Assembly (NCBI GenBank): GCA_030407315.1
Contig: JALQPE010003059.1
Span: forward strand, 1 to 64,000
Reading direction: 5' to 3'
Source of the DNA: Asparagopsis taxiformis
Taxonomy: Eukaryota; Rhodophyta; Florideophyceae; Bonnemaisoniales; Bonnemaisoniaceae
DNA: 64,000 nucleotides
In this document: positions 20,777 to 32,802 of the stretch, in pieces
How positions within the stretch are numbered: the stretch's first letter is position 1
Layout: every line of letters begins with the position of its first letter
Translations under genes and position numbers: made by a program
The notes under the pieces: generated by a model
Databases searched by the model: none
Told to the model about the DNA's origin: nothing
What the model saw: only the letters and a program-made list of their open reading frames with translations

Positions 20777-22131
20777 TAGCGGCGGCACATGCAAAGCGTG
20801 ATTCAACGCGCAGCGGCGCAGCGAGCATGATGTGAGGCGCAATGCCGGGCGCCACATGACTGGGGCTCGACTGCTCGCGCATCCTTGCCGCTGCAGATCG
20901 TAGTGAGGTGCACGAATCTGGACGTGCGCGTGTGTGTGCGCTAATTTTGAAAAGACGGAATTATTTTCAAGTTTGGATCTGCGCTGACGTTTGTTCACCA
21001 GCGGCTAGCGCTAGCGCCGTCAAGTCTGCCAACAAGACGCAGAGTGACGTGGGTCATATCCAGTCGTGTAGGTCCATGTCTGCCTGCGTGCACCGTCAGT
21101 CATTACCAACACTTGACAGCAACGAAGCACAGAAAGACACGACACGACACATCACGTCGGATACTGGTGCAGTGTCAATCTCAGCACCGCATCTGTGCTC
21201 ATTGACGCCGCGCCGCGGCAGCACCAGCCCTCAGTACGACAACATTTGTTGTCATCACCATCACCAATTAAGGCTCCCCAACGTCATGGCTTGCGTCCCA
21301 TCACCGTCATAGCGCCAATTGAACAAATTGCCACCACCATCCGAACAAATGAACGCAAGTTTTGCACCGATCATTTGCGCGGTCCTCTTCGCCACTCTCA
21401 TTCCACTAATTGCCAGTCTGCCCATCGCATCCGCACATAACCCAGCCCGATATGAACGTGCTCAAGCTACTCCCCCAATCGCTCCGGGACTCGAGGATAT
21501 TTTTGACGAAGCTCTGCGCAGTGCCTGGGATCGACTACCGAAGCCTAGGAGGGGCGCGGCATGCACCTCGCCCCAAACTCCATGTTGTAACATTGCTTGA
21601 TTCAGCAAACGTAATGTCTTATAGTTGATGCATTTGCTCTTCGTTCCGTCCTGTCCCGTCTTGTCCAGTTCAGTTCAGCCCATTTCGGCCCCCCGAAGTA
21701 ACTCCTCAATGCTTGAGGCGACCTTCTCATCGTGTATTTACCCCCAATATTGTCGCCGCCACAACCAGCACACCAAATCTATCGGTCCCGTTGGTGCCCC
21801 ACACAGGCATAATGGACCTCGATGCACATTGCACCGTTAAAATTCTATGACTAATGGAAGAGGAAATGCGCGCTGCAATGAAGGGGAAGATGTCGGGGAT
21901 AGAGTGAGAGAACGCCAGTTATGTTCTCAGTTTTACGCTTGGACAGCTACAGACAGCGGAAAATGAGAGAGGGAAAACATACTAGAACTAATTTACTGTA
22001 TTGCAGAGGTTATTGGGGATGCTCAAGTTCCCGCATGTTTACTTTACATTACTCAGAACTTTCTAGAGTCATGGAAAGCTTCCTTCGCTAAAGCAACACT
22101 CGGTTTGGCTGCAATACCTTCACCAGATTAT
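20777..22131. other. Intergenic gap, no gene supported
   Basis: Short overlapping frames on the plus strand (for example 21319-21600, which starts like a signal peptide) have no homology I can name and no long unique frame. No repeat of the local families is present. Confidence 0.35.
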
Positions 22132-23649
22132 CTAATCATGAAACCTCTTGAACATCATTTCGCGAAAAGCGCGCCGGTCTTCCGCGTCTTCTTTTTCTCT
22201 AATCAATTGAGCTTCCATACGATTTTTGCGCTCTTCAGCGTCCAGACGATCCCTTTCTATTTTCGCCGCCAACTTCTTCTCCTCAAACTCCAATTTCTTG
22301 TGTTCTAGTTCTAGCTCAGCAGTCGACGATTTACCTTTTTCGATCTCAGCGTTTAACTTGTCCCTTTCCAGCGCCAATATATCCCTTTCATGCTGCAATC
22401 GATCTTCACGCTGTCGGGACTCCACTTCGGCTCTCCTGATTTCCATGGTAAGTCTCTTTGCCTCTCTTTCGTCTTGACGTTTTGCAAGAGCATTCCGGTT
22501 CTCTTCAGAGTTATCTAACGCATGAAATAGTACCGAAAGTGTATCCGGTTCTCTTACCCGTTTCACTACTCTCCTGTTCGAAATGTCCATTTCCAAATCA
22601 CCTTCTACATTGCCTTTCTTTCCTCGTTCATCCTCCCGTTCTGATGCTCCCTGCCTTTCGCTACTCCCGGCATCACTTATTGCCATGTTTCTCACAGCCT
22701 GTGAACGCCTTCTCATCGCCATTTCACACGCCTCGGTGCCTCCAAGCTCTAATTCATCCCTTCGCCTCACATCTTCTTCATGTCTTGCCTTTCTTTCGGC
22801 CTTCCTTGCTTCTACTTCTTCCAAAATTCTGCGGCATACGACGATTAGTCTTTCCTGTAACTCATCATGGCAATCATCTCCTATCGTTCCATTTCTAAAC
22901 CGATCCATGTTCTTACTGAAACGTTCCTTACAATGCGACATATCTGTCTTCCATACTTGAACAGTCCCACGATGTCTTCTACCGCGATTACTATTCCTGG
23001 TTTCTATGTCTTCTCTCACTGTGTTTCTGAATTCTGTTGACGAATTCAAGCATGATGCAACAGTCTCAAAAGCCGCTTGCACCTTTCCTCTATTGCATAC
23101 ATGTGCATTCTGCTTTAGCACTTCTTCCATTAGCAGAAAATCCATTTCACCATTGAAGCGTCGTTGTGCTCTACGCCTTTGAGATTGTGAAATCACAGGT
23201 AAGACTTCTTTTCCACTATCATCTTCTGATCCACTGATTATGTCATTACTTAGTACATTCTTTTGACTTTTTGCGTCATTTCTTGTTGCAATTGGAGTTT
23301 GTGAAGGCAAAAAGCTGTCTCCGCTGCTTCCAACCCTTGGACGGAGCCTTAATGCATCTCTTTTTTCATTTTTGTCGGTTCTTGAATCAAATATAGTTGT
23401 AAAAGGAGCTTTATCATTCCATTCAATTACTTGCACACCAATGGATGCAACATTCTCATCCTCAAATTGTATGCCACTCTCTCTGTACATTTTTTCTTGT
23501 TCTCCTAGTCCATCACCTTGTCCCGCCACCTCCACATGCCCGTATACATTTCCATTTTCCATCAGTACGGAACCATCAAAATGAGAGTCGTTATCATCCT
23601 GATTCAAAAGTTCGGTAACTCTCAGGGATCCTGCGTTTCTTCTTTCCAT
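22132..23649 (-). CDS. Myb/SANT-like DNA-binding protein with long C-terminal coiled coil
   Basis: 505 codons, ATG at 23649. Residues ~165-255 look like a Myb/SANT or trihelix-type domain: FNGEMDFLLMEEVLKQ, then a second helix with VQAAFETVASCL, and finally VQVWKTDMSHCKERFSKNM, which resembles the third helix with its Trp. Residues ~385-495 form a long charged coiled coil (repeats of ERDxL, ExKKLxxE), typical of dimerisation. The N-terminal ~150 residues are acidic and probably disordered. It is likely a nuclear factor or a domesticated or mobile Myb-like gene of the kind that accompanies transposons. Nothing nearby shows its target. No intron is needed. The frame is intact from start to stop, unlike the transposon genes to its left. 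Confidence 0.6.
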   Translation of the reverse strand: MERRNAGSLRVTELLNQDDNDSHFDGSVLMENGNVYGHVEVAGQGDGLGEQEKMYRESGIQFEDENVASIGVQVIEWNDKAPFTTIFDSRTDKNEKRDALRLRPRVGSSGDSFLPSQTPIATRNDAKSQKNVLSNDIISGSEDDSGKEVLPVISQSQRRRAQRRFNGEMDFLLMEEVLKQNAHVCNRGKVQAAFETVASCLNSSTEFRNTVREDIETRNSNRGRRHRGTVQVWKTDMSHCKERFSKNMDRFRNGTIGDDCHDELQERLIVVCRRILEEVEARKAERKARHEEDVRRRDELELGGTEACEMAMRRRSQAVRNMAISDAGSSERQGASEREDERGKKGNVEGDLEMDISNRRVVKRVREPDTLSVLFHALDNSEENRNALAKRQDEREAKRLTMEIRRAEVESRQREDRLQHERDILALERDKLNAEIEKGKSSTAELELEHKKLEFEEKKLAAKIERDRLDAEERKNRMEAQLIREKEDAEDRRAFREMMFKRFHD

Positions 23650-25752
23650 TCCTTTGCAATGATGAGCCTCTTTTCAACACGTACTAGCTCTCAACCCCTC
23701 TCTCTTTATATGTTCCTGTCTATGAAAGCCTCTGCTAACACTTTCCTTCAATGGAAAATGATATAATTGATAAACTTCTAGTGCTCTGTTGTATTCCATT
23801 CTCTCCCCTGAAACACCATTTTACTCCTCACTCAGTGATGGGCTGGGACTACACCACTTTCAATCGTGATTCGAGATCAATTGCACTTATAATACATTTC
23901 GTTAGGCTTAATTTCGATCCAGGACACATGCGAGAACTTCCCTCTGCTTTCATTTGTACCTGTCTGTCACACCTTTCTCTGCATCCTTCACATCATCGAC
24001 TATCGTCGGGTAGTTTCGACTGCAGGGGTTTGTTTTTCTGTGCAGCCGTCACTCTTCGAAAAGCTCGTTGGTATATGCAGTTCATATCTTAGATTGGTGG
24101 CAAATTGCACGATGAGATGTACCCTCCACACGCGATGTGCTGGCTTCTTTTTCGTGTACAAGATTCGCCTTGTTGTCTGTCTCATAAACGCAGTGCATTT
24201 CTATTGTTTGATTCAAGATAGCGCCATTGTGCTGTGAACTTGCGGTTTCCGACTTGCGCCTTTCGATTGCGAAAGAATGACACAGACAATGCAGCTACGA
24301 TAATCACAACCAATGTAGCTGCACTGGTATCTGGGCCACTTCAAAGCAGAAAATGATTGGAGTGATGAAGTAGATAGAAGGTTGATGTGAAACATCCTGC
24401 GTGGCTGCCCGCAGCGTATGTCATCTGAACGCTGTATGTAGCTACATCCGCACACGATCTCGTTGAGATACGAGCTCATATCCCAGAGTCGAGATTTCGA
24501 GACAACTGTCTTTCACTTGACGCGTTACGAGTGCACGAAGAACCGTGACTCTTTTACTTAGCATTGAAATCACCGTAACACAATTCCTAAAACTATTCAT
24601 GCCATTTGTCTTTACTGTAAGGTTTGCACATGCTCCCTGGGCAGCGTGTGATAAACAAAGGCTCCGTGCGAACACCGCTCCCTCTGCCCAGCCATGCGCA
24701 CAAAATTCCCATGCCATTTCCGTATATTCCCATATGGGAACTCCAGAATTCGTCTATTGTTTGGATATTGTTGTGCTGTGCAGTTAAATTTAGTAGTCAA
24801 CAACTATTCGGCTACAAAGGCATGATGACGATGCAGAGAAATGCAGCGCGGTGAATAAATCTGACTGGCAAAAAACTTATTTCAAAGTTTCCAGACAAAT
24901 TCAGTACAGTTGTCACCCTGGACGATTTGGTAATCGAGGCTCACGAAATATACACGTTGCGCTCCGAAAAGGGCTATGATCGCGCCCACCGTCCACTCTA
25001 TTTTTGACAATTCAACAGTCTTTGTGTATTCCGTTGCTGGTGAAAATGTACACCTACCTTGCGTCAGTGTATATAAATCGTTCGCTGAAGAGAGTTGGAT
25101 TATTGTATTCTTTCGAAACCGAGTTAGCCAACATGTTACTATCGAAAATATGTCTCTAGCCGGAGGTTTGCGAAATTGCACAGCCATGACCTTTCTCGAT
25201 CTCGAAATAATTTTCAGTCAACCGAGAATAGGTGGCGAAGGACACTCCTGGCAACAAAATAAGATTCATACACAATCAACGGACCATAGAAGCATAAAAG
25301 GCAGCAATGCAGTTCTCATGCTTCGTGATATAAGTGAATATCAACAGAAAAGCTAAAAAGTAGACCACACGAACCATTGAAGATCATATCAGCGTGCAGC
25401 ATGCATCCCCCGTACATTGTTGATTGTTACATACTCAATAACCAGTGGACCTTTTCACGATGGAACCACCAGTTGCAAATGGTATTTCCTCGTTCCCCTG
25501 TATGCTTGATATTTTAAGATACCCAGTTGCGTAGTAGTTCGTTTAACTTGCTATCAAGAATATATACTTTCTCATCCTTATTGCGTCGAAAGCAGCAATG
25601 ATCGAAATACAGATAAATCTCTATCCCATACATAAAGAGTGTACAAGGGCCTCAGTACATTATCGATTCGACATGTCCTCTTTCCTCTTCATATTCGATC
25701 GGAATACGAGTAAGCTCACTTTGTTAATTCACAACTTTCGCATCCAACCCAA
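23650..25752. other. Intergenic gap upstream of the protease cluster
   Basis: Several 60-126-codon frames overlap on both strands (24882-25187 minus, 24976-25356 plus). None has recognisable motifs. No tRNA, repeat or hairpin of note is seen. Confidence 0.4.
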
Positions 25753-27148
25753 ATGTCTCCATCCTCCCTTCTCCTTTGCTTCGTCCTCTTCACACTTCTC
25801 CTTACACAACATTTCGCATGGGCCTCTCCAAAAATACACCCTCTGCTCCGCCAGCAGGAATGCCCAATAGTTCTAGAACCTGACCAAAGGCCTTCAGAAA
25901 CAGGCACAGAACCCTCTACGTCATCTTTTGCTACCCGAAAAGAAACTCAGCGTGCCCGCAAGAATGGGAGGGGGAAAAATGGAAGTGATATCTTAGCTGC
26001 GTCTCGGCAGACCCCACGAATTGTAAATGGAGCTCTTGTTACTTCCGAACGCCTTCGAAAAATGATGGCGTTTATTGTCGACTTTGCACAACCAACTTTT
26101 TGTAGTGGCACACTGATATCTTCAACTTGGGTACTCACATCTGCACACTGCCAATTTGTCCCTTCATCCATAAGCGTTATCATCGGCTCACCAACTTTCA
26201 CAGTCGAACTTGACAACATTTTTTTTCCCTTGACAATAGATGTGGACTATGACAAGAATATTGGAGAGCTTCGTAACGTGAGTCGAGTAATTAATCATCC
26301 AGAATTCTTTTCCGAAGATACTTTGGCAGACGTCGGGTTCAGATACGACATTGCGCTTGTTGAGCTTTCGAAACCGTCCTCGAACAAAAATACTTTCATG
26401 AGATTGAATATTAATCAAAATCTACCATCAGAAGGAAGTATGTCAAGAGCCATGGGATACGGTCGATCTTCGAGGTATCCGGAAGATACCGTATTCGATG
26501 CACCACTTGAACAAGTTGATATTCCAATTTTCCCTACTTCAAAGTGCCAGAACTACTTTCCCGGTTTAGTTTTCCCTGACGAACAGGTTTGTTTTGGTTA
26601 TCAGAAGCGTCTTTGTTCCATATGGTAAGGTGATTAACATGTACCTTAGAACTTTTGAATACGCGCATTGACCACTAACTCTCATGAATAGCTTTGGAGA
26701 CAGTGGTGGTCCACAATTGCAGTATGATATCAATGGCAACCCAGTTCAAGTAGGAATTACATCTTTTCTTCGTGATTGTGCTCTCTCAACAGCTCCTTTC
26801 GTAAGCGTAAGAACTGCTGCGTTCATTGACTGGATTGTTGAACAGGGCGCAAACTTCACTGCAGGTGCAGAGATGAATTCTCAGTTCTTTGACGAGGAAA
26901 GTTTGGAAGAAATTGCATATCCTAGAGAAACGGGCTCGAATTTTGCAGTTATTTTCGGGGTTGTGAGTGGTGTAGTGGCATTTGTTGTGATTTCTACAAT
27001 AGGATCTGTGTGGGTCGTGAAACGACAGCGGGCGAAACCTTCTGTTTCACAGGAACAAGCGGAAGAAGTGAGGGATGTGGAGGCGGCAAGTGAAGAACCT
27101 ACGCCTGCAAATGATGGTGCAGAGGAGGGGGTCACGCCACCAAGTTAA
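25753..27148 (+). CDS. Membrane-anchored S1-family serine protease (paralog 1)
   Basis: Two exons, 25753-26624 and 26692-27148, with a 67-bp intron (GTAAGG...GAATAG) that splits the codon of the Cys before GDSGGP. The joined product has 442 residues. Signal peptide ~1-25; propeptide with one Cys (~37), possibly paired to the catalytic chain; activation site R-IVNG at ~89-93; catalytic His132 (TSAHC), Asp199 (RYDIA) and Ser295 (GDSGGP). The residue six before the Ser is Ser, not Asp, so trypsin-like Arg/Lys specificity is not expected. Membrane span ~376-400, then a charged, Glu-rich cytoplasmic tail. It would act outside the cell or in the secretory path as a tethered zymogen. The ATG at 25753 puts the signal peptide directly at the N-terminus. 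It is first in a cluster of four such genes. Confidence 0.88.
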
Positions 27149-27220
27149 TGCCTTTCCGATGACAAATAGGCATATGATTATGAATCATTTTTCGAGCTCA
27201 GCTGGTGGCGTTCTGGAGGG

Positions 27221-27297
27221 GTTCAGTCACTGAACCAGGCCGTGATATTATTGTAGCCACTGAAGTTCATTGGCCACGATAATATCACGACCTGGTT
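27221..27297. repeat. Two adjacent hairpins downstream of protease 1
   Basis: GTTCAGTCACTGAAC (27221-27235) is a short perfect stem. 27233-27259 and 27271-27297 are 27-bp arms with three mismatches (AACCAGG...GCCA / TGGCC...CCTGGTT). More short stems follow to ~27360 (gagcat...atgctc; cgtacgacctatgcgtcgta reversed). It may be a MITE remnant or a transcript-end structure. Confidence 0.75.
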
Positions 27298-28018
27298 TTT
27301 TCGAAATGAGCATACGTCGTCGACGAATGCTCCCTACGACGCATAGGTCGTACGGGGCATGTTCATATATATGAGTTGGAACAGGGGGCGTGACGGTCCT
27401 TCACTGACAGATAAACATCCGCAACGGCGATGGCTGCTGTGATAGCATATCTACTGTCACCATGCCTGCTATGTGGTCAAGTTGGTTTTTACAGCTGCAG
27501 TAACTCACGCCAGCTCTGCTAACTCAACAGTACTGAGATTTGGAGCAAAATCGGCGACGGCCAATCCGATTACACGAGCCCGTATAGTCCACAGCTGAGC
27601 GGAAGACATCTCGAGGCCTCGAAGTACGTCAGCGAGAAATGGATTGTGCATCAGGCGTTTGAAGTGGACCGATGAAAACCTGATCGCTTGACAGCTCAAC
27701 CAAATCCGGACCGAGAAATCGACTCGAGAAGAACTTTCACATTTTCCCGGGACAGGTGTCACTCAAACGTCAGCTACATGAGAACATCAATATGGTGTTT
27801 GGAACAAGTGGAAAATATCCTGAGATTCTACGGAATTACAGCGACGTGCTGTTTTCCATCGATTTCCGCTGTTCGTCCTCGTTACAGCTGCCATATCAGC
27901 GTCTATGCCTATCACTCGCCTTCGACTGCTCTCTCAGCAAACATCACAAGTTTATCCGTCGAATTGATAATCACCTCAACTGCGCTTTCATTCAATCGAC
28001 GCATGTTTCTATATCTCC

Positions 28019-28126
28019 TGCGAGAATATCTGTAACAAGTTGGAACATGTAACATGTTCCAACCTGTTACAGATATTCTCGCAACTACTCGCGTCAAGGA
28101 TACATGTAACATGTATCCTTGACGCG
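28019..28126. repeat. Pair of long hairpins sharing the same core
   Basis: Hairpin 1: 32-bp arms at 28019-28050 and 28052-28083 with one mismatch. Hairpin 2: 18-bp perfect arms at 28090-28107 and 28109-28126. Both have a one-base spacer and the same centre, ACATGTAACATGT. It lies ~320 bp upstream of protease 2. Such perfect arms suggest recent origin or a selected structure. Confidence 0.88.
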
Positions 28127-28445
28127 CGTAGGGGGATCATATCCTTCCGTCATACATGTTGGAATCACATGACGCTTCACGCGCCCAGCACAGCAGTCGC
28201 TTCATTGACGAGGATCCAAGTCGCGGATGTTTCTCTGCCCGAAACTGATTCTACAATATTTCTGCCGACGGTCCATGACAAGTGGGTCGCGAGCAGGACG
28301 TGGTCGAGCCCACGCTCAGGGTGGCGAACAAGATAAGAAAGCTAGAGATGAAGTCGCCATGTTCCTTCTCCCTCATCATAAATGCCTGGCCAGAACGCAC
28401 GCAATCCATCAATCCAGTCGATTGAAACTTCCACACTCAATTGAC

Positions 28446-29911
28446 ATGTCTCCGGCATTTTCGTTTCTTATTTACTTGGTCCTCATCAATGTCTCGATTG
28501 CGAAACAGTTTCCGCAAACGCCGTTCGTCCAACTACTCGCGCATCTGCAGACATGCCCTGTCGTTTTGGACCCTGACCAAGTGATGACAGCCACGGAAGG
28601 CTCCGAATCAAACCCCACGCCCAACGTGATTCCCGCAACAGGGGAACATATTCATCGCGACACGGGAAGTGTAAACCACAAACGCAACGAATTGTTCTTC
28701 GCCTCTCGGCAGACAACACATATTATAAATGGGGCCCTGGTAGCTTCAAAACGTCTTCGAAAAATGATGGTATTTGTCGTTGACTTTGCACAGCCAACAT
28801 TTTGTAGTGGCACGCTGATATCGTCGACGTGGGTGCTCACCGCCGCACATTGCCAATTCGTCGCTGTTTCCTCGAGGGCAATTATTGGCTCGCCCTCCTT
28901 CACTGTCGAATTTGGCAGCTCGGATCACCCGTGGAACATCACCGTCAAGTATGACGAAAAAGTTGGACAACTACACACAATAAATAAAGTGATCAATCAC
29001 CCCAAGTTTTACGACAACGTTCCCATTGATATAGAAGGTTCGTATGACATTGCACTGGTTGAACTGTCTCAACCATCTTCGAGTAACAGCTTCATGAGGC
29101 TCAACATTGACCCTAGTCAACCAAAGGAAGGCAGCTTTGCGAGAACGGCCGGTTACGGTCAAACATCAATGATAGGCTATGGAGATGTCATCGAGGCGTC
29201 ACTTCGGCAAGTCGATGTACCTGTTTTCTCAATTGAAGATTGCAAGCTGCTCTATCCTGGCCAGGTGTTCCCGGATAAACACGTATGTGCAGGATACACA
29301 CAACGCTTTTGTTCACCGTGGTACGTTGAGTTCATATCAATTCAGAGTCGGCGCATAAGGTCACGAGAGCTAACAAACTGTGAATTTCATTGAGGGCATG
29401 CAGTTTCGGTGACAGTGGTGGTCCAATGTTCCAATATGACGTCAACGACAATCCAGTTCAGCTCGGTATCATTTCTCTATTGATCGAGTGTGGTATTTTC
29501 TTCGACCCTGTTGTAAACGTGCGAATAGACGCATTCATCAAATGGATTGTTGAACAAGGAGCGAACTTCTCGACGGGCGGAAAGCTACAGTCCGTGTATG
29601 CTGAGGCAAGTGTTTCTAACGAAGATGAATTGGGATTACCGGGAACGGATAGTGTGAATAGCGCAGATATAGACATAGGGACCGGTGAGACTGAGCAGAA
29701 GTTGGGAGTCGTATCAGGAATTGTTGTGGTCGGATTCGGATTGTTCCTCGTCTTCACTATCTTCTACTTTGCGGCAAAACGAAGACAAACCAAAGACGTT
29801 TCGTCAGCAGCGCAAATGGTACAAGGTGAAGCAGTGTCTGGTTTACTCGCAAGTTCAAACGAGGAGGATAGCCCAAATCAGCAATTGCAATATGAATTAG
29901 CACAGGTATGA
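28446..29911 (+). CDS. Membrane-anchored S1-family serine protease (paralog 2)
   Basis: Exons 28446-29320 and 29404-29911; the 83-bp intron (GTACGT...TGCAG) lies at the same Cys codon as in the other paralogs. 460 residues. The frame is open further upstream, but the ATG at 28446 starts the signal peptide (MSPAFSFLIYLVLINVSIAK) and matches paralog 1, so I choose it. The activation site is H-IING, lacking the Arg of the other copies, so it must be activated differently or not at all. His135, Asp201 and Ser296 are present, with Ser six residues before the catalytic Ser. Membrane span ~393-415; the tail has Lys/Arg next to the membrane, then Glu/Gln. The propeptide keeps the TCPVVLDPDQ block common to all copies. 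Confidence 0.87.
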
Positions 29912-31257
29912 GGATCAGAACGCAGTTTCAAAACTTGATGCGTTGAAGCGATAATCAACTTGAATATTACAAGTAACACGGCAAGTGGGTTTGTCCCCCA
30001 TACACACGATTCACACGTGCCAAGTTGAGTTTCTCGAACTTGATTTTGCCTGATAATGAAAGCGGACAGACTGTCTCTGTGGCAGTGGATTACACTCGTG
30101 AGTGTGAGGTCTCGAGAGTCTGATACCGCAGGTTTGGTTTCTTGGTCGGCGGCGGCGTAATAAACATTGATGACGTAATTCCAGTTAATTGCAATTGTAT
30201 CTCTATGTGTTATTTCGTAATTGATGCATTGCTGTGCGGGGCTGGCACTTGTCCGCACAGTGAGATCTCGAGATCATTCGAATAAAGTTCAGATCTCCAT
30301 ATGGGGCGCGTGCTTCGATAATTTGTGTCCTGTACGAAGCGCGAAGCAGGGCTTGGCGTTACGTGTCAGACGAACACCAGGAACTTTTCAGATTTCACCG
30401 TTGTGGATGGTTTAGCAGTTCCACGTACTATTCTATTCCCGATGATAGAATCTTCTACATCGGTCAACCAGCGTTTGATGTACACGTCTCGCGTGCTCTA
30501 TCTGCATCAATTTCTAAACATATGAGTCGCATTTTCTTTCATCCATGTCCCTGGTGCTAGCGTTTGTGGTCCAGATTCCGCTTGTGTTGGCACTATAACC
30601 TGCCTGGGTCATGTGTCACGCTCGAATCTCTTCAATCAAGACGCATGAATCAAACCTCATAAAGCAGAGAAAATTCCAAGTTTGGATACAGACGAGCAAA
30701 GGCCTCGGAATAGCCGGTATAGCTTAGTTTGGGATGCCCAACCACAAGCCGATTTTATCATCGAGACGGGGCACAAGCCAAAGGGGAACCATAAGATGAT
30801 ATTATCTGCGGGGTAAAACATGACCACTTCCTCTACCTAAAATCGATCTATTCATACAAGATGGTCCTTGTTTATCAGTACTGCGTGATTGACACTGTCA
30901 ATTTGACAGCCTGCCTTCATGATCTGCTATCATGTATGCATACACCGCTCACGAAACAATTTCCTCTGCATGCATACATTCAATCTATAGTACCAATAGA
31001 CTGTCTTTCATGGGCCCATCAACGCGCACATATCACATATCAAGCGTTCCAGTTGCATCAGAATGCACAAACCTCACGCCATATCGCCCGAAACAGGCTT
31101 CCTAGGAGTTCATTACTAGGCGTTGACGTCAACTCGAAGATAAATCTAGTTGGGCCATGCAGATTGAGACAAGTTCATGGTACAAGCATTTCTGCGAAAG
31201 GAAGCTCTCAACAATAGTCACCAAGTCGCTATTGTTATCTTCAACTATCAAACCAAA
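29912..31257. other. Intergenic gap between protease genes
   Basis: There is no sustained protein-like frame. A stretch at ~30715-30735 (gccggtatagcttagtttgg) resembles a tRNA A box, but no acceptor-stem partner or B box follows. Scattered ctcgaga words are the only other pattern. Confidence 0.4.
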
Positions 31258-31710
31258 ATGAATCAACTCCTGCTTTCGCTACTCTTCACCTTCTTGGCCC
31301 TTCCCCTTTCGGAGCATTTCGCCCATGCTATCCCCTCTCTACAACTACCGTTACAGCACCACCTGGATAGCGGTGATGAGCTGAGGGTTTTGCAACGGCG
31401 TGTTCTCAAGAGATCCTGGAAAGTGGGTTTAGGCGTTCTACTTTTTTTGCTTGTAGTGGGTGTCTTGGTATCATGTTATCAATACATTTTGAAAACGATT
31501 CGGTCTCGGCGTCAAGGAGAACCTTCGGCAACACAATCTGATGACAACAAAAAGGCAGACGCCACACTCGAGGAATCGCCAAAATATGCAGAAGAAAACA
31601 AAACAGGTGATGATGATGATCAGCAGTCGGAAAAAATTGAAGATAGAGTTTCAGTCAAGGGAACCATATCTGAATTGGCTACGACGATCACTTCTTTTTT
31701 CTCTGGGTGA
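31258..31710 (+). CDS. Small single-pass membrane protein: protease-family ends without the protease domain
   Basis: 150 codons from an ATG at 31258. The N-terminus (MNQLLLSLLFTFLALPLSEHFAHAIPSL) matches the signal peptides of the protease paralogs, especially the EHFAHAIPSL/KHSAHAAPSI junction of paralog 3. After ~30 residues comes a membrane span (~residues 58-82, KVGLGVLLFLLVVGVLVSCY), then Arg/Lys residues and a long acidic tail, as in the proteases. The whole catalytic domain and its intron are absent. The frame opens upstream at 31177, but the signal peptide decides the start. It is probably a protease paralog reduced by internal deletion. Retention of an open frame suggests it may still be made, perhaps as a tail-only partner or decoy; that part is speculation. 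Confidence 0.6.
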   Translation: MNQLLLSLLFTFLALPLSEHFAHAIPSLQLPLQHHLDSGDELRVLQRRVLKRSWKVGLGVLLFLLVVGVLVSCYQYILKTIRSRRQGEPSATQSDDNKKADATLEESPKYAEENKTGDDDDQQSEKIEDRVSVKGTISELATTITSFFSG

Positions 31711-32353
31711 TACAACGAAAACACAAACGGATTGTGGAGATGAATATAACGTGGACATGGATAGGAGCATACCATTTCTGATATATCAATATCGTAGACA
31801 CCTGCAGAGGCAAGGAGATTTCGTGTCATTAATATTTGTTCTTCGCAATCGTCGTGATACGCGAATGCTCCCGGAGAGACATAATAATTACACTGCACAA
31901 CTCTACACAGTATTAGTTAGTATTGATAATAGTATATGAGGTAGACGACTCTGAAGCTTTGTGAGAAAAGAAACAACAGGACTCAACACACATCGCAAGA
32001 AACGGACAGGATCAAATGATATGAGGTGACACCCAGTTACGGGATATTTCATTGCTATATGAGTGTATATCAAGTGAGGTAGTTCAATAACTTCACCATC
32101 ATTACCTGTGATGACTCCATCATTACAACGTTTCAACGCGAAGTATCAAGTTCTGAGTATTTCTTGGTTATATGTTGGTCGCCCATGAAAGATTATTGAA
32201 TGAAAAAAAATCACGATTTGTTATGCTTGTGCCAACGCCAGTTCGCTCCACATTGAACCTAACTGTCCGGAATTAGTACTTATAAAGTGCGCACATTCCC
32301 AACAACATTGGAGAAGGTATAAAACATTACAGAGACTCATTTTCTTCTTTTCT
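31711..32353. other. Left flank of the retrotransposon, no gene seen
   Basis: AT-rich. No protein-like frame and no repeat. Confidence 0.4.
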
Positions 32354-32358
32354 GTCCT

Positions 32359-32802
32359 TGTTCTACCCCCTACGTCTCGCGGGTACAGATACTGTATCTT
32401 AATCTCGGCTTTACGTAGTGACGAGAAATATCCCTTGAGGATCTTGCGGGCTCCCCGAGACACTGTAAATCAGGTGAAGGGAGTTACTCGCCCGATCGGC
32501 CCCGAAACTGATCTGATGAGCTCGCGTCGAGGCGCGACAGTGATCTCGCTATCAAGCAGAGACACCAGCCTCGAATAATGCGCGGCGGCGAGCGGAGAGA
32601 TACACTAATAAACTCGCGACGCGCCGTCTCGAGCGAAGGGCGGCGCGGGGTACATTCGGGTACCGGTTCACCTTGCCTCGTAGAGAGATTAGTCTGAACT
32701 AGCGTGAAATCGCTTCCGCGTACCGCGCGGATCGACCGGAGTGACGCGACCGAATTGGCGAGCGAGCAGGCGGTCTACGCGTACAGCCTCAGGTGGAGAA
32801 CA
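32359..32802 (+). repeat. 5' LTR
   Basis: 444 bp with TG...CA ends. Identical by eye to 37569-38012. It should hold the element promoter; no clear TATA box stands out. Preceded by the 5-bp duplicated target GTCCT. Confidence 0.95.

Noticed and set aside
20908..21312. 134-codon plus-strand frame
   Set aside because: No motif, biased composition and overlapping frames; not supported as a gene.
28227..28445. Extended N-terminus of protease paralog 2
   Set aside because: The first Met in this frame is not matched in other paralogs and would bury the signal peptide; the ATG at 28446 fits the family.
30716..30790. Possible tRNA (tagcttagtttggg A-box-like stretch)
   Set aside because: No pairing acceptor stem and no GGTTCGA-type B box within the expected distance.
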